Positions 18,401 through 28,106 of a DNA stretch of 28,106 nt are shown here, piece after piece (position 1 is the first letter of the stretch; each line of letters opens with the position of its first letter). Made by a program: the position numbers and the translations under genes. Source of the stretch: Gamsiella multidivaricata (lineage: Eukaryota > Mortierellomycota > Mortierellomycetes > Mortierellales > Mortierellaceae); contig NW_026251871.1 in assembly GCF_025024155.1 (NCBI RefSeq), forward strand, positions 1-28,106, written 5' to 3'. Below the pieces are notes generated by a model. It made no database searches. It saw only the letters and a list, made by a program, of their open reading frames with translations, and was not told where the DNA came from.

Positions 18401-21400
18401 CCATACAGGCTCTTGGCCTCATTATTCCAGGGACACGGCTATTCCAACGGCAGCGGCTATCCCAACGGGAATAGATGTTGCTATTGCTCCTGGTCATGAC
18501 ACCGAAGGCGGTCGTAACGTTTACCAGTCAGAGCAACACGCGACTGAAGCTACGCTCTGGCGACCGAAAACTGATCTGTCGCTGTATTCTGAGGAGAATG
18601 CCTCCTACCCCCGCGGCGAAGAAGATGAACACGATAACCCGGCCCATCCAGATCATTCTGTTGGCGTTGTGAAAGAGATCCAACTGAACGAGAAGGATAT
18701 GCATGCCCATCACGATGCACACCCTAGTATGACGACCAGAGTCATAGGAGCGCTGAGTAGTATGCTGCCTACGGTGGGTAGCAAGCATGAAGACAGGGAC
18801 AAGGATGCAGAGACCGCCATTGAGCCCTCGGCGGATACTACCATTGCCTATATAGGCTCTTGGCCTGAGCCTTCCAAAGACGTGACTATCCCAACAGGAA
18901 CGACTCCCAGTGCCGCTGCTCAGCATGGCAAGGAAGGCGACCTTAACGTGTACCATCCAGAGCCTCACTCGTTGGACACTACGTCCGAGCGATCGAAGGC
19001 CGGCCATCCTTTGTATCCCGAGGAGAAGGCCTCATATCCGCGCGGCGATGAAGATGAATACGATAACCCAGCCCATCCGGATCATACTGTTGGCGTTGTA
19101 GAGGAGATCCAGCTGGATGAGAAGGATATGCATACCCATCACGATGCACACCCTAGTATGACGACCAGAGTCATAGGAGCGCTGAGTAGTATGCTACCTA
19201 CGGTGGGTAGCAAGCACGATGGCAAGAGCGCGGATGCCGGGGCTGTTCTCGCGTCCCTTGGAAATGATTCTATGTCTCGGCCTTCCATGGATACGGCGGT
19301 AGCTGGTGCTGCAGAGGTTCCAACAGCGTACAAGCCAGAGTACCACTCGACTGCATCTACGTTCGAGGGAGATGAGTACAAGGACCCATCTCAACTAGAT
19401 CGTCCTATCGGTGCCACTGAAGAGATTCAACTGGACGATAAGGGTAGGGATGCCCATCATGACGCGCACCCCAGAATGACGACCAGGGTCATAGGGGCGC
19501 TGAGTAGCATGTTGCCAACGATGGGCAACAAGCACGAGGATCAGGACATGGATGCGGAGCCCACCGTTGATTCCTCGGTGGATCTTACTACTGCTTATGC
19601 TGAATCTTCGTCCCGGTCTTCGAGGGACGCGTCGGTTCCAACATCAGCGGCTGCTACTATTACTCCGTACCATGGCGGGAACAGTGGTATTAGAGCGGAC
19701 AGGCCAGAGCAACGCACGACTGAAGCTATGTTCGAGCGACCGAAAGCTGATCTGTCGCTGTACCCTGAGGAGAAGGCCTCATATCTACGCGGCGAGGAAG
19801 ATGAATATGACGACCCAGCCTATCTGGACCATCCTGCTGGCATTGTGGAAGAGGTCCAGTTGGGCGAGAAGGATATGTATGCCTATCAGGATGCGTACCC
19901 TATTATGACAACCAGGGCCGTAGAAGTACCGGGTAGCATGATGCCAATGATGGGCAGCAAAAACGAGAGCAAGGGCATGGACGTTGCCGCTGGTGGTGCT
20001 TTGAGTGCTGCCCAGATCGCTGCGGTTTTAAGAACTTCAGATGATGGTAGGGACTTGTCAGCATCTGTTCCTACTCAGAGCAAGAATACCAGATTGGAAT
20101 AAATATCAACTGACTTTTATTATTATTATTTAGATGAGGCATCTGTTGGAGACACTATTGACACGAACTTCAAAAACGAGAATGATTTGCACGCCATTTC
20201 TGCGAAGAAGGCCGAACCGGCATCAACTGTCCCCACCGATGCAAGCATCTTGGTCACAGACAAAGCAACAAGCACATATTCTACAGACGATGGGTCCATG
20301 TACTCTTCAATGGCCACTCCTCCGAGTACTCCGGACTTGAAGGGTGTCGATAGGTTAGACAAAGAAACAAGCACCCAGTCCGGGCACGACCTGGACGCCA
20401 GTACGGCCGCTGACTTCAGCGCTGGCGCCGACGCTGTTGCAGTTGGAGCCGCTGCGACCGCTGCCAAAGGCAAGGGGGTTGTTAATCACGATAGTAAGAA
20501 GAAGAAGCGCATGATCGTGGAGGAGAACGAAGGCGAAGATGAAGACGAAGACGAAATCATGGAGACACCGGAAGTTGCGCCTTTAACATTGGACGAGACC
20601 GATACTGCTGTGGCTCCCGCTGATCACGTTGACGGGGTGGAGCCCATCCCTGAGGTCAACACTGAGCATGCCGCTAATGACGACTATGATGACGAGGATA
20701 TCAAAGGCAAAGGCAAGAAGGAAAAGAAGCCGTCCAAGCTCAAGGCCAGGGTCTCACGCGCCACTGCGGGTACAGCTGCAGCCGTCACCAACGCGGCTAC
20801 TGGTGTTGTATCCGCGGCCGCGGCCTACAAGGAGCGTCAACCAACCATGACTAACAAACCCACGCTGAGGGTGAGCGATAAAGATGTCCCCTATCCCAGG
20901 GTTCCGGTCGTCCGTCAAAGGTTGACGATGACAGAAGACGATGTCGAGAAGCCCACTATTCCTGTGGTTAGCCACGTCTTGGCACTGACTGAGGACGATG
21001 TCTATAAGCCTACGGTGCCCCAGGTCCACTACATCTTGACGCTGACGGAGGACGACGTTGAGATGCCCATGCCTAACCTATCGATTCGGCCTGTGCTGCG
21101 ATCCACCGAGGATGATATCATCAAACCGGATCCATCTTCGGCACGGCACCCTGTTATCCCCGCACACAAGCCCAAGAGCGTTTCGTTCGCGGCCGCTAAG
21201 GTTTCACGTGCGCCGAGACCGATGATCCCGAAGCATCCAGTGCAGGGCAAAGACCTAAAGATGCCGCCGATGCCTAGGATGCCGCCTATGCCCAAGATGC
21301 CTCCTCTTCCCAAGATGCCGAAGGTTAAAAAGACCAAGATGCCAAAGTTCCGTATGCCGAGGTTATCGGGATCCAAGCTACCGTCGATACGTATGCCGAT

Positions 21401-23468
21401 GTTGTCGAGGAAAAAGAGCAAGGTTGCGCCTGAATCCCCATCAGTGGTGGCGGAGGAGGTCAGGCCTGTGGTCGGAGCCACCCCGGAGGTTGCGATCGAG
21501 GGTGTCAGGACTCATGTCGTAGAGCCAGATGATTCCAGGGCTGAGGAGACTAGGTTGCTTCCAGTGTCGGAACCAGCCTTGACCAAGACGCCCGAACCTG
21601 AGGCGGAGCAGCAAGTCGAGACACGTTCTGTCCCGGAACCAGAGCCAGAGCCAGAGCCAGAGCCAAAGGAGCCGGCTGAAACGCGCTTTGTTCTAATGGA
21701 GAAGCCAACGGCGACGGTGCCCATCGAAAGGTCAGTTGTTGAAACACCAAGGTTGAATATGGTAGACGCGCGCAGGATCGTTGCTGTTGAGACACCCGAG
21801 CTAGGCATGATCGAGACACCAATGTCTGCTGTGATCGAGACAAACACGCCAACGGCGGCCGAGATGCCCGAGCCGGTGCTTATGGAGCCGGTCATGACGC
21901 ATGTTGTGGACACACCCGTGGCAGTTGTAGATGAACAACCTGAATCGCCTGTGCTCAAGTCACCTCTGCCAGTCAGAGCCGCACAACCCCATGTGGTTGG
22001 AATTGAAGAAATCGAGGAGCCCGTCAATCAACCACTTGCGGAGCCAGTGGAGGCCCAGGAGCCCGCGATGCCTGCCGCCATTGCTAGCGCCGCTTCATCT
22101 CCCCGTGAGACTCGTTTTGGTAGGATACCTACTCCTCCATCCCCACCTCCAGTTCTCCGTGAGACCCCGGTTGCCAGGATATCTACTCCTTCACCCCCAG
22201 TTCCCAAGGCTACTCCGGTACCAGAGCCAGTTGTCATGGAACCAGAAGAACGAACTCCTTCCGTAGCTTCAGCGCCGATAGCATCGCCTGTGGCGAGTCC
22301 GATGCCCATGGCCAATATGGAAGCGCGTCCGGAGGGATACGACGGCCCCCTACCAAAGGCGAAGGATGGCGAGACGATTGTGTGGGTTAATAAGGACCGT
22401 ACGACTCAGGAATTTTACGATCCTGAGGACCGAGAGGAAGAGGACTTGGATGAGTATGGATACCGCAGGGGCAGGGATGTGAGTCGATCCGTGGTGAGTA
22501 ATGACAGCGGAAAGAGTAATCAGAGCACCCAGGACAGACCGTTGGACCCACGACAGGCGGATTATCATCTCAAGGACCATACAGCTCAGGAGGGGTATGA
22601 GAGCAGCAGCCCTGCGCGAATGCAGAACATGCAAGAGTACCAAGATGCGGCTTGGGGTGATGGCAGTGGTCAGCCGCAACAGCAATATGGGCGCCAGGAA
22701 CAGCATGAGCAGTATCTGCTGCCACAGCAATCTGAGGATTACCGGCAACAGCAGCAGAGCAATGGTTTGTTAGGAAGTGGAGGTTACAACCCACTACCGT
22801 TGGACTACCAGGGGGATCAGGGGTACCAGGATCCTGAGCAGTATCACGAGGAACAGCAGCAGGGCAGCGGCTTGTTAGGAAGTGGAGGTTACAACCCACT
22901 ACCGTTGGACTACCAGGGGGATCAGGGGTACCAGGATCCTGAGCAGTATCACGAGGAACATCAGCAGAGCAGCGGCTTGTTAGGAAATAGAGGGTATACC
23001 ACTCTACCTCGACATTCTCAACAAAAGGAGGAGTACCAAGATCCTGAGCAGCATCACGAGGAACAGCAGCAGAGCAGCGGGTTGTTAGGAAGTGGAGGTT
23101 ACAACCCACTACCGTTGGACTACCAGGGGGATCAGGGGTACCAGGATCCTGAGCAGTATCACGAGGAACAGCAGCAGGGCAGCGGCTTGTTAGGAAGTGG
23201 AGGTTACAACCCACTACCGTTGGACTACCAGGGAGATCAGGAGTACCAAGGTCCTGAGCAGTATCACGAAGAACATCAGCAGCAGAAGCACGACTGGCTG
23301 TTGGAGGATGGAGGGTATAACATTCCGCCGCGACATTATCCTCAAAAGGAGGAGTATCAGGAGTCTGGGTTGAATCTTCAACAGTATCAGCCCCTAAAGC
23401 AGCAGAACAGTGTTAGGTCGATAGGGAATGGAGGATACAACCCCCAGCCTCGTAAGGCTCCGTTCTGA
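15403..23468 (+). CDS. giant repeat-rich, probably disordered protein of unknown function
   Basis: Five exons join in phase: 15403-15511, 15607-15679, 15780-15845, 15944-20046 and 20134-23468 (about 2561 residues). Intron signals are GTAGGT/CAG, GTATGT/CAG, GTATGT/TAG and GTAGGG/TAG, the last with a CTGAC branch-like site. I recognise no enzymatic domain, signal peptide or membrane segment. The protein is Ser/Thr/Pro/Ala/Glu-rich. In order: two 63-residue units around SPSQDRPIHVQETYH (about 550-660), two 34-residue units with SPVAAAAAAVSHQRHD (about 725-775), five long repeats around HHDAHPSMTTRVIGALSSML (797-1430), a basic KKKKR and acidic patch near 1572, five 19-residue units built on TEDDVEKP (from 1698), Met-Pro repeats (1827-1878), PEPEPE runs, and six Tyr/Gln-rich C-terminal units (from about 2325). 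It could be a scaffold or cortical/cell-wall-associated protein, but that is speculation. An alternative in-frame acceptor at 15985 would drop 14 residues. Confidence 0.8.
18084..19980 (+). repeat. five-copy long coding repeat in the giant gene
   Basis: Units start at 18084, 18531, 18960, 19338 and 19707 (spacings 447, 429, 378 and 369 bp, all multiples of three). Each contains LSLYPEEKASYPRGEEDEYD, a short linker to EEIQLxEKDM, then HHDAHPSMTTRVIGALSSML and a charged tail KHEDRDKD. Copy 4 lacks the YPEEKASYPRG part. Copy 5 is the most diverged (MTTRAVEVPGSMM). Copies 2 and 3 are nearly identical in DNA over the core, so duplication or gene conversion there is recent. Confidence 0.9.
20874..21127 (+). 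repeat. 19-residue TEDD tandem repeat in the giant gene
   Basis: 57-bp periodicity: SDKDVPYPRVPVVRQRLTM (20874), TEDDVEKPTIPVVSHVLAL (20931), TEDDVYKPTVPQVHYILTL (20988), a 20-residue TEDDVEMP unit (21045) and the start of a fifth TEDD unit (TEDDIIKP, ends 21127). Each unit alternates an acidic TEDD turn, a Lys-Pro and a short beta-prone segment. A Met-Pro-rich basic tract (MPPMPKMPPLPKMPK) follows at about 21261-21410. Confidence 0.9.
22750..23420 (+). repeat. 105-bp minisatellite with higher-order structure, C terminus of giant gene
   Basis: Units of 35 residues aligned on the Leu-Leu codons begin at 22767, 22872, 22977, 23082 and 23187 (exactly 105 bp apart), with a sixth at 23298 (111 bp). 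Units 1, 2, 4 and 5 read LLGSGGYNPLPLDYQGDQ and are almost identical in DNA. Units 3 and 6 share PRHxxQKEEYQ instead. Units 1 and 4 end EEQQQ, while 2 and 5 end EEHQQ. The order is thus A-A'-B twice, implying duplication of a block of about 315 bp. Confidence 0.92.
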
Positions 23469-23567
23469 GGAGAGAGAGATAGTCGGAGACGGGTCGACAG
23501 CGTCGTTTTGTTACAGTTTAATATGATTATGAGTATGATTATATCATGATGATAGAAAAAAGTATAG

Positions 23568-23573
23568 AATAAA
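23568..23573 (+). terminator. poly(A) signal AATAAA
   Basis: Canonical AATAAA about 100 bp past the stop of the giant gene, in AT-rich DNA, the only canonical hexamer I noticed just past that stop. Confidence 0.55.
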
Positions 23574-24100
23574 ATCGTCTTTCATGCGCTGTGTATACTG
23601 CTAGTGCCTCTTTGGTCCCAGATGTCAGGACTTGAGACTAGAAGACTCTTTTTTTAATAACACACGGGTCGGTTGCTCGGATCGAGCACTTCAGGAACAC
23701 AGCGAGGCAGCATTGGACGGATAAGTCAGGCTGATTGGCCATTGGTTCTGCAAAGGAGACAGGTAGACTAACGCGTGGACACAGCAATGGGGGGAACAAG
23801 ATAGAAGAATTCATGCGGGAAGGGCGGGAAGGGGAAAACCTTCTATGGTTGGCATACATGCAGGACCCAAGACTAGTCAGTGCAATAGGTCCGAGGGCGA
23901 TATCTATGATCTGTTCATTTGAGAATGAAATCGATCATAGACTAGTCTATGCGTCAGTGAATGCTTTGCATCCTCCTTTGTTAATGGTATTCTACGAGAT
24001 TATATTACTGTTTATGCAAGAATAGGGGGTAGGGGTGTCCTATACCAGAGCACATGGATTAGTAGTCTATCTGTCTGCCAGTGCCTTATGTACATGATGA

Positions 24101-24140
<40 letters not shown>

Positions 24141-24888
24141 GAGCTGGGTGTGCTGTGTTTGTTGCGTTTGTTGGACTTGGACTTACAGGACATTCTGGGG
24201 GTTCGTATACTATCCGGGGTCAGGGATAAAAGTCAGGTTCTACATTGAAGCATGGCTCTATAGGAGAAAGTTGTGGATGCGTAGTAAAGGAGGCGCGTGT
24301 CTTAAAAATATCAGTAGTTCAGTAGTTTCAATATCTCTGTCCAATACAACATCTGTGCAGCTTCGCCATTTTTCTCTCCCTGCTTTGCAACACTCTTAGC
24401 GATATACTGTGGAATGGCTCGACGTTCCTCTTTTTGTCCTTTAATCCGTTTTTTGTGCTTGTTAATTACGAATGTGCGATACTGTCGGTAGGGGGGCGAA
24501 GGCCCTGCAACTTTTTGATTCGAGCCCGTAACACCTTCATGTGGGAAGGGCTAGGAGGCAAACAGGAACAGGGTAATGGCACTGACAGCTCACTGCGCTG
24601 TCTTATTTTTTTTTTTTTTTATTTTTTTTTTTAATTGAGTTTTAGGTGTCTAGCGATCTATCCTTTTGTCCTTGTGCTGGCGAAACGAACATGCAGGAGG
24701 ATGATGTTTTTTGCCCTCAAAGACCGGATTCTAGATCTAGGCGTGGATCTGTTGCTCATACCTTTGCTTCCATGCCAGTCGCTAAAATTTCCTAGATCGG
24801 CTCACAAAGAATTTCTTCCTATCGTACACTAAGATCTTCGAGTTTCTCCTTCGCTCGTTCGTGAAAGGCAACCCCTCGATTCCTGGTA
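23574..24888. other. intergenic stretch with microsatellite and hairpin, no supported gene
   Basis: It contains a (CT)n tract of about 33 bp at 24106-24138 and a broken poly-T at about 24607-24632. A hairpin at 23904-23940 pairs CTATGATC with GATCATAG and, inside, TTCATT with AATGAA. Frames of 60-100 codons exist but lack coding character. Confidence 0.5.
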
Positions 24889-26710
24889 TAGAGCGTGCCA
24901 CCTTAAAGGTCTGCCCAAAGCCTGGTTCGGATCGGGCTCCAATAGAGAAAAGCCTTCTCAACTTGCTTTACATCTCTTGTACCCGGGGATATCACATTGG
25001 ACGACAAAGATACATCCTTCGGAGGTAGCCATGAAAATGATTGAAAAATACGAGAATAACTATAATGGCCATTCTCTTGGGCGTGAGTGGCCGTGAAAAG
25101 ACATAGGCTGTCGTGGAAAGGCTTGCACAGAACTAAGGGCTCTATCTGGACTACAGCCATGTGAACAGCGGCTCGGGAGACATCACCAGTCTATTCGCGT
25201 TAGCAACGGGGATGAGCTGCCAAGTCGATACCTAACGTGCGATAAGAAAAAGATTTACGAAAACATCTAAACGATCATTGCATTCCTTCTTCTGTCGTGT
25301 CGTTTGGTTCTCTAGTGCTGCATGAGTCTCGAGCGCTATGATACCTTTACATGTGAATGTTGGATGCAGCTTCAGGTGCGCCCAGAAGCCTTTGATGCCG
25401 TCGTGAGGAATGTTCTTGACAATGTTTTTCAAGGGTATCTCAGCATATTATCAAAAGGGATCCACGTCGTACTGGGTGGAGCCTACTTCTACGAATAGAG
25501 TCTAGTCGCTGGTACACTATCTAGAAGAAATGTCAATGCGCGGGAACCTTTGCTCAAACATCAGACATCAAGTACATGATTAAAAAAAAAACCGCGAAGG
25601 ACCCAACCAGGTACATGGGTGCTCTCGATCTCAGGCATGCTCTCGGACAAACTGGTAATTGTTGGGCCACGTTGGGAGTATCATGGAGCTTGTGAGGTGA
25701 GGGCCCGGTCTTAATCGAGACTGCATCGACCACTTCCGCATTGCTGCTAATAAGGCTACTGCAGATAAGGAGACTGACACTTTTATTGATGAGCCATTCG
25801 TGTTTCAGGCCGATTATCGTCTTCAATAGAAGGAGGATGGAGGTTTTTGCAACCATTTCAAAGAACAATGCCGAGCCTCATAGGATGAAGCGAGCGAAGG
25901 GAGGTTCTTCGACTGGCAGGTATCCTTACACCTCATCAACGTCTTTCACAAGAGACAGCTCAAGCAGGAGTTGTTCACGATCCGCAGGCGTTCCTATCTT
26001 TGAGTCCGTCGCCCCAGCCACGGTAGTCGGTGGGAAGGATATGAATGAGGGCTTCGGTGTACCAAGACATTGACCCTGAGTGATCCTATAGAGGCACACT
26101 ACAAGAAGGACTCTAGCAGAGACAGTGACATGGCGCCACCATTTTATTATCCGGATCCGTTTCAATCAGGCCCCGATATCGTCTTTGTGCTGCAAAACGA
26201 CAATCGTCTGTACCCTGTTTTGTCCAAGTCAAGTTTGCCATGGGTCTCTATCCAGAGGGGCGTGGGGGAAGCTCGGTTAGCAGTATATGAGGACAAAGTT
26301 AAGGAACATCTCCCGAAAACTGGCGGAGTTCAACCCTGGGAAGCACCTGAGCTTGATCTTCTTCAACCCTGCAGTCGCATCGAAGGAGCAAAGGAGCAGC
26401 GAGAGGGCTGGACCGGGCTGATGATGGCCTTTGGGGCCAAGAGTCTGAGACTGGTCCTGGACAGGTCGTCAAGGGTTTCGACAGATCACCGACGCAGTTC
26501 CTTATGGCGATTGATGGAGGCAGTATACGATAGTTTATTCCTCCAGGCGTGGTGACCTACCCGATAAGGTGAAAGGCACCAAGCGTGTTGGGGAGCATAG
26601 CGACAAATCTGATTGGGCGCGCAAAAAGGCGAGGTGGGAGATGTTCTTAAATATTGCTGGGTACCTTGCAATGGAAATCGCTTACTGGGAGCAGTTGTGC
26701 TGGAGATAAA
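24889..26710 (+). pseudogene. decayed P-loop NTPase/nuclease-like gene of an expanded RHS/Crinkler-type family
   Basis: Several frames together read like one damaged gene. KIHPSEVAMKMIEKYENNY (about 25007-25063) is followed by a degenerate Walker A, GVSGREKT at 25080-25103, with stops at 25104 and a few codons later, then GSGDITSLF. EAFDAVVRNVLDNVFQGYLS lies at about 25388-25447, and FIDEPFVFQADYR at about 25782-25820 with a stop soon after. The longest intact piece (26070-26555) contains IEAHYKKDS, MAPPFYYPDPFQSGPDIVF and a disturbed region where the family has a Gln-x-Lys motif. After further frameshifts comes DKVKGTKR. I recognise this order from a family expanded in Mortierellomycotina and Glomeromycotina (ATPase plus restriction-endonuclease-like C terminus, similar to retrotransposon hot spot and Crinkler-type proteins). 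At least five stops or frame changes make it dead. The exact limits are uncertain. Confidence 0.6.
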
Positions 26711-27449
26711 ATGAAGCATACACAAAATGTCTATGCCAGATCAAAAAACCCAGCTCGCTTTTAATAAAACGGATAAGGCATCCCCCCTCTCTCTTGGCAT
26801 TAGATATGTTCCACTGTTTGCTCTCGTTCTTCGCTATCGACGCTTCCGAACAAAAATGATTGCTAGAATTTTATGCATGCTACAAAAAAAATTTCAAGGT
26901 TCGGAATGGGCGGGGGATGTCTGGTGCGGCCTTCATAAAATTTGGTATTATTCGTGTTCAAAAAAGGGTCCGGCTTAAAAGTCATGGCCCTTGACAAGAT
27001 CAAGGATGACGAATTGAGACCGTAAAACAGGCGGTGCATACGTTCTGAAAGATAACACTGGTAGACAATGTTGGCACGGTTTGCGCTTCTTGCAACTGAA
27101 ACCTATGCTTGACGATGTTGATGACATGAAGACGTACGAGAATGGAAGAGGTCCTCGCAACAGTAATATAGTTTTACAATATAAACCCTTTGAGAGTGAA
27201 TCACCAAAACGGGGCAGCATTCACTTCAATTTCTATTTCTATTTCCCAAAATATACTGCTGCAAATAGGGGGGGGGGGGGTCATCTTAAGGGAAGGGAAC
27301 CCTGCCCCCATGCAGTCCCATCCCATCCAATCCAATCCCGCTTAACCCACCGAGGACAGCATTGCATTGCATGCATGCATACACTCACTAACACAAGCAC
27401 AACAACAACAACAGCAACAACAACAACAAATGAAGGGAAGGGAAGTATT
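26711..27449. other. gene-poor stretch, no supported gene
   Basis: Short open frames only. One at 27081-27225 begins RFLQLKPMLDDVDDMKTYEN and could be another relic, but I cannot place it. Simple sequences occur near the right end: a G-tract at about 27270-27279, GCAT-rich repeats at 27360-27380 and CAA repeats at 27400-27428. Confidence 0.45.
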
Positions 27450-28030
27450 CAGTAGGTTTGTCTATATGCCCGTTCAAAAAGAATGACTGCAACAAAAGAT
27501 TGTCCCAGGTCGCATGGTCGCTCCTTCCTCCCTTTCCCACTCTCCCAACACCCCCGTCCGTTGCCGCCTCTTCCTCTTCCTCTCCGCTCTCGCCTCCTCC
27601 CCTCTTCCACCTGTGCCTCAACCTCTTTTGTAATGCCCACACAGCACCGCTCTTGCCCTCCTCCTCTTTATCTTTCTCGTCTTCTTATTCTCTTGCCTCT
27701 GCTCTCTGCTCTCTGCTCCTGTTCCTCTTCGTATCCCCACCTCTCTCTTCACCTTTGTTGCGACAAGCGACAGCAGTAGAGGTTCATCCTGAGACCACTC
27801 TGCTTCATCTCCACTCTTATTCTCTTATTCTCTTATTCGCACATCAGCACAAAGACTATCCCCATTTCAATCACACTCGCGCTTCCCTCAGGAGCCCAGC
27901 ACAGCATCAATTCCCTTCAGAACAACCAACCACCACCAGAGTAACGCTCGGGCACAGCATTGTCTCACTCGAGCCACTTCAGGAACGGGAGCAGGATCAG
28001 GAACATTAACTGGAACAGGACCAGTAGTCG

Positions 28031-28063
<33 letters not shown>

Positions 28064-28106
28064 AAGCATCTTCGTCCAATCACACCCACTCCCAAAAGAA
28101 TATCTT
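27450..28106 (+). promoter_or_regulatory. pyrimidine-rich leader, possibly with the first exon of a gene beyond the window
   Basis: From about 27505 to 27880 the plus strand is dominated by C and T, like the leaders before other genes here. Near the edge, a frame reads ATSGTGAGSGTLTGTGPVVA followed by a Ser run encoded by a (CGTCCT)n tract at 28031-28068, and meets GTAAGC, a possible donor. That frame has no ATG in its own exon. The ATG at 27632 opens a short frame in the leader that stops at about 27780. The gene, if real, continues to the right and cannot be identified. Confidence 0.35.

Noticed and set aside
20102..20187. Treating 16083-20102 and 20187-23468 as two separate genes
   Set aside because: A GT-AG intron at 20047-20133 with a branch-like CTGAC joins the frames in exact phase (SDD then DEASVGD), composition continues across it, and no promoter or good ATG lies between.
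22570..23214. Minus-strand 214-codon ORF
   Set aside because: It is the antisense shadow of the 105-bp coding minisatellite. The repeats keep every frame open.
23735..24025. Plus-strand ORF of 96 codons downstream of the giant gene
   Set aside because: It starts with TTG, lacks coding character, and spans the compound hairpin; no splice or family evidence.
24500..24540. tRNA-like GATTCGAGCCC motif
   Set aside because: It resembles a T-arm, but no acceptor stem, A box or anticodon arm could be fitted around it.

Overview
The window is nuclear DNA of a filamentous fungus, most likely an early-diverging one of the Mortierella type (Mucoromycota/Mortierellomycotina). The reasons are short spliceosomal introns (about 85-150 bp, GT-AG and one probable GC-AG), long poly-T and pyrimidine tracts, fungal-type genes, and relics of gene and transposon families I associate with Mortierellomycotina genomes. 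No tRNA, rRNA, CRISPR, plasmid or prophage feature was seen. No database search was possible, so family assignments rest on motifs I recognise.

Layout. Bases 1-940 hold nested, decayed 3' ends of LINE-type retrotransposons, including a very short insertion flanked by an 18-bp target-site duplication. A small DUF202 membrane protein gene lies on the minus strand at 2273-2809. Bases 3289-4406 are DNA-transposon debris: a fold-back element with near-perfect 74-bp arms, then a pogo/Tigger-like relic. A type II membrane O-fucosyltransferase-like gene with two exons is at 4799-6381. A 1.3-kb segment bounded by long imperfect inverted repeats (6571-7909) abuts the 5' side of the condensin kleisin gene BRN1/CAP-H (7982-11541, nine exons). 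Two diverged F-box-like paralogues, both starting with an N-myristoylation motif, lie tail to tail (11923-13203 plus; 13619-14473 minus). The minus-strand one shares a 0.9-kb upstream region with a very large five-exon gene (15403-23468, about 2561 codons), which encodes a repeat-rich, probably disordered protein I cannot assign. From 24889 to 26710 lies a decayed member of an expanded family with a P-loop ATPase and a nuclease-like C-terminal part (RHS/Crinkler-type). The right edge is a pyrimidine-rich leader, possibly with the first exon of a gene that continues outside.

The intact genes do not form a pathway. They are housekeeping (condensin for chromosome compaction, O-fucosylation in the secretory pathway, a small membrane protein) plus lineage-specific genes (F-box pair, giant repeat protein), separated by islands of dead mobile DNA. 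The most novel items are the giant repeat protein, with its several independent repeat systems and an intron whose retention would cut off the C-terminal 43 percent, and the convergent pair of putatively membrane-anchored F-box proteins.
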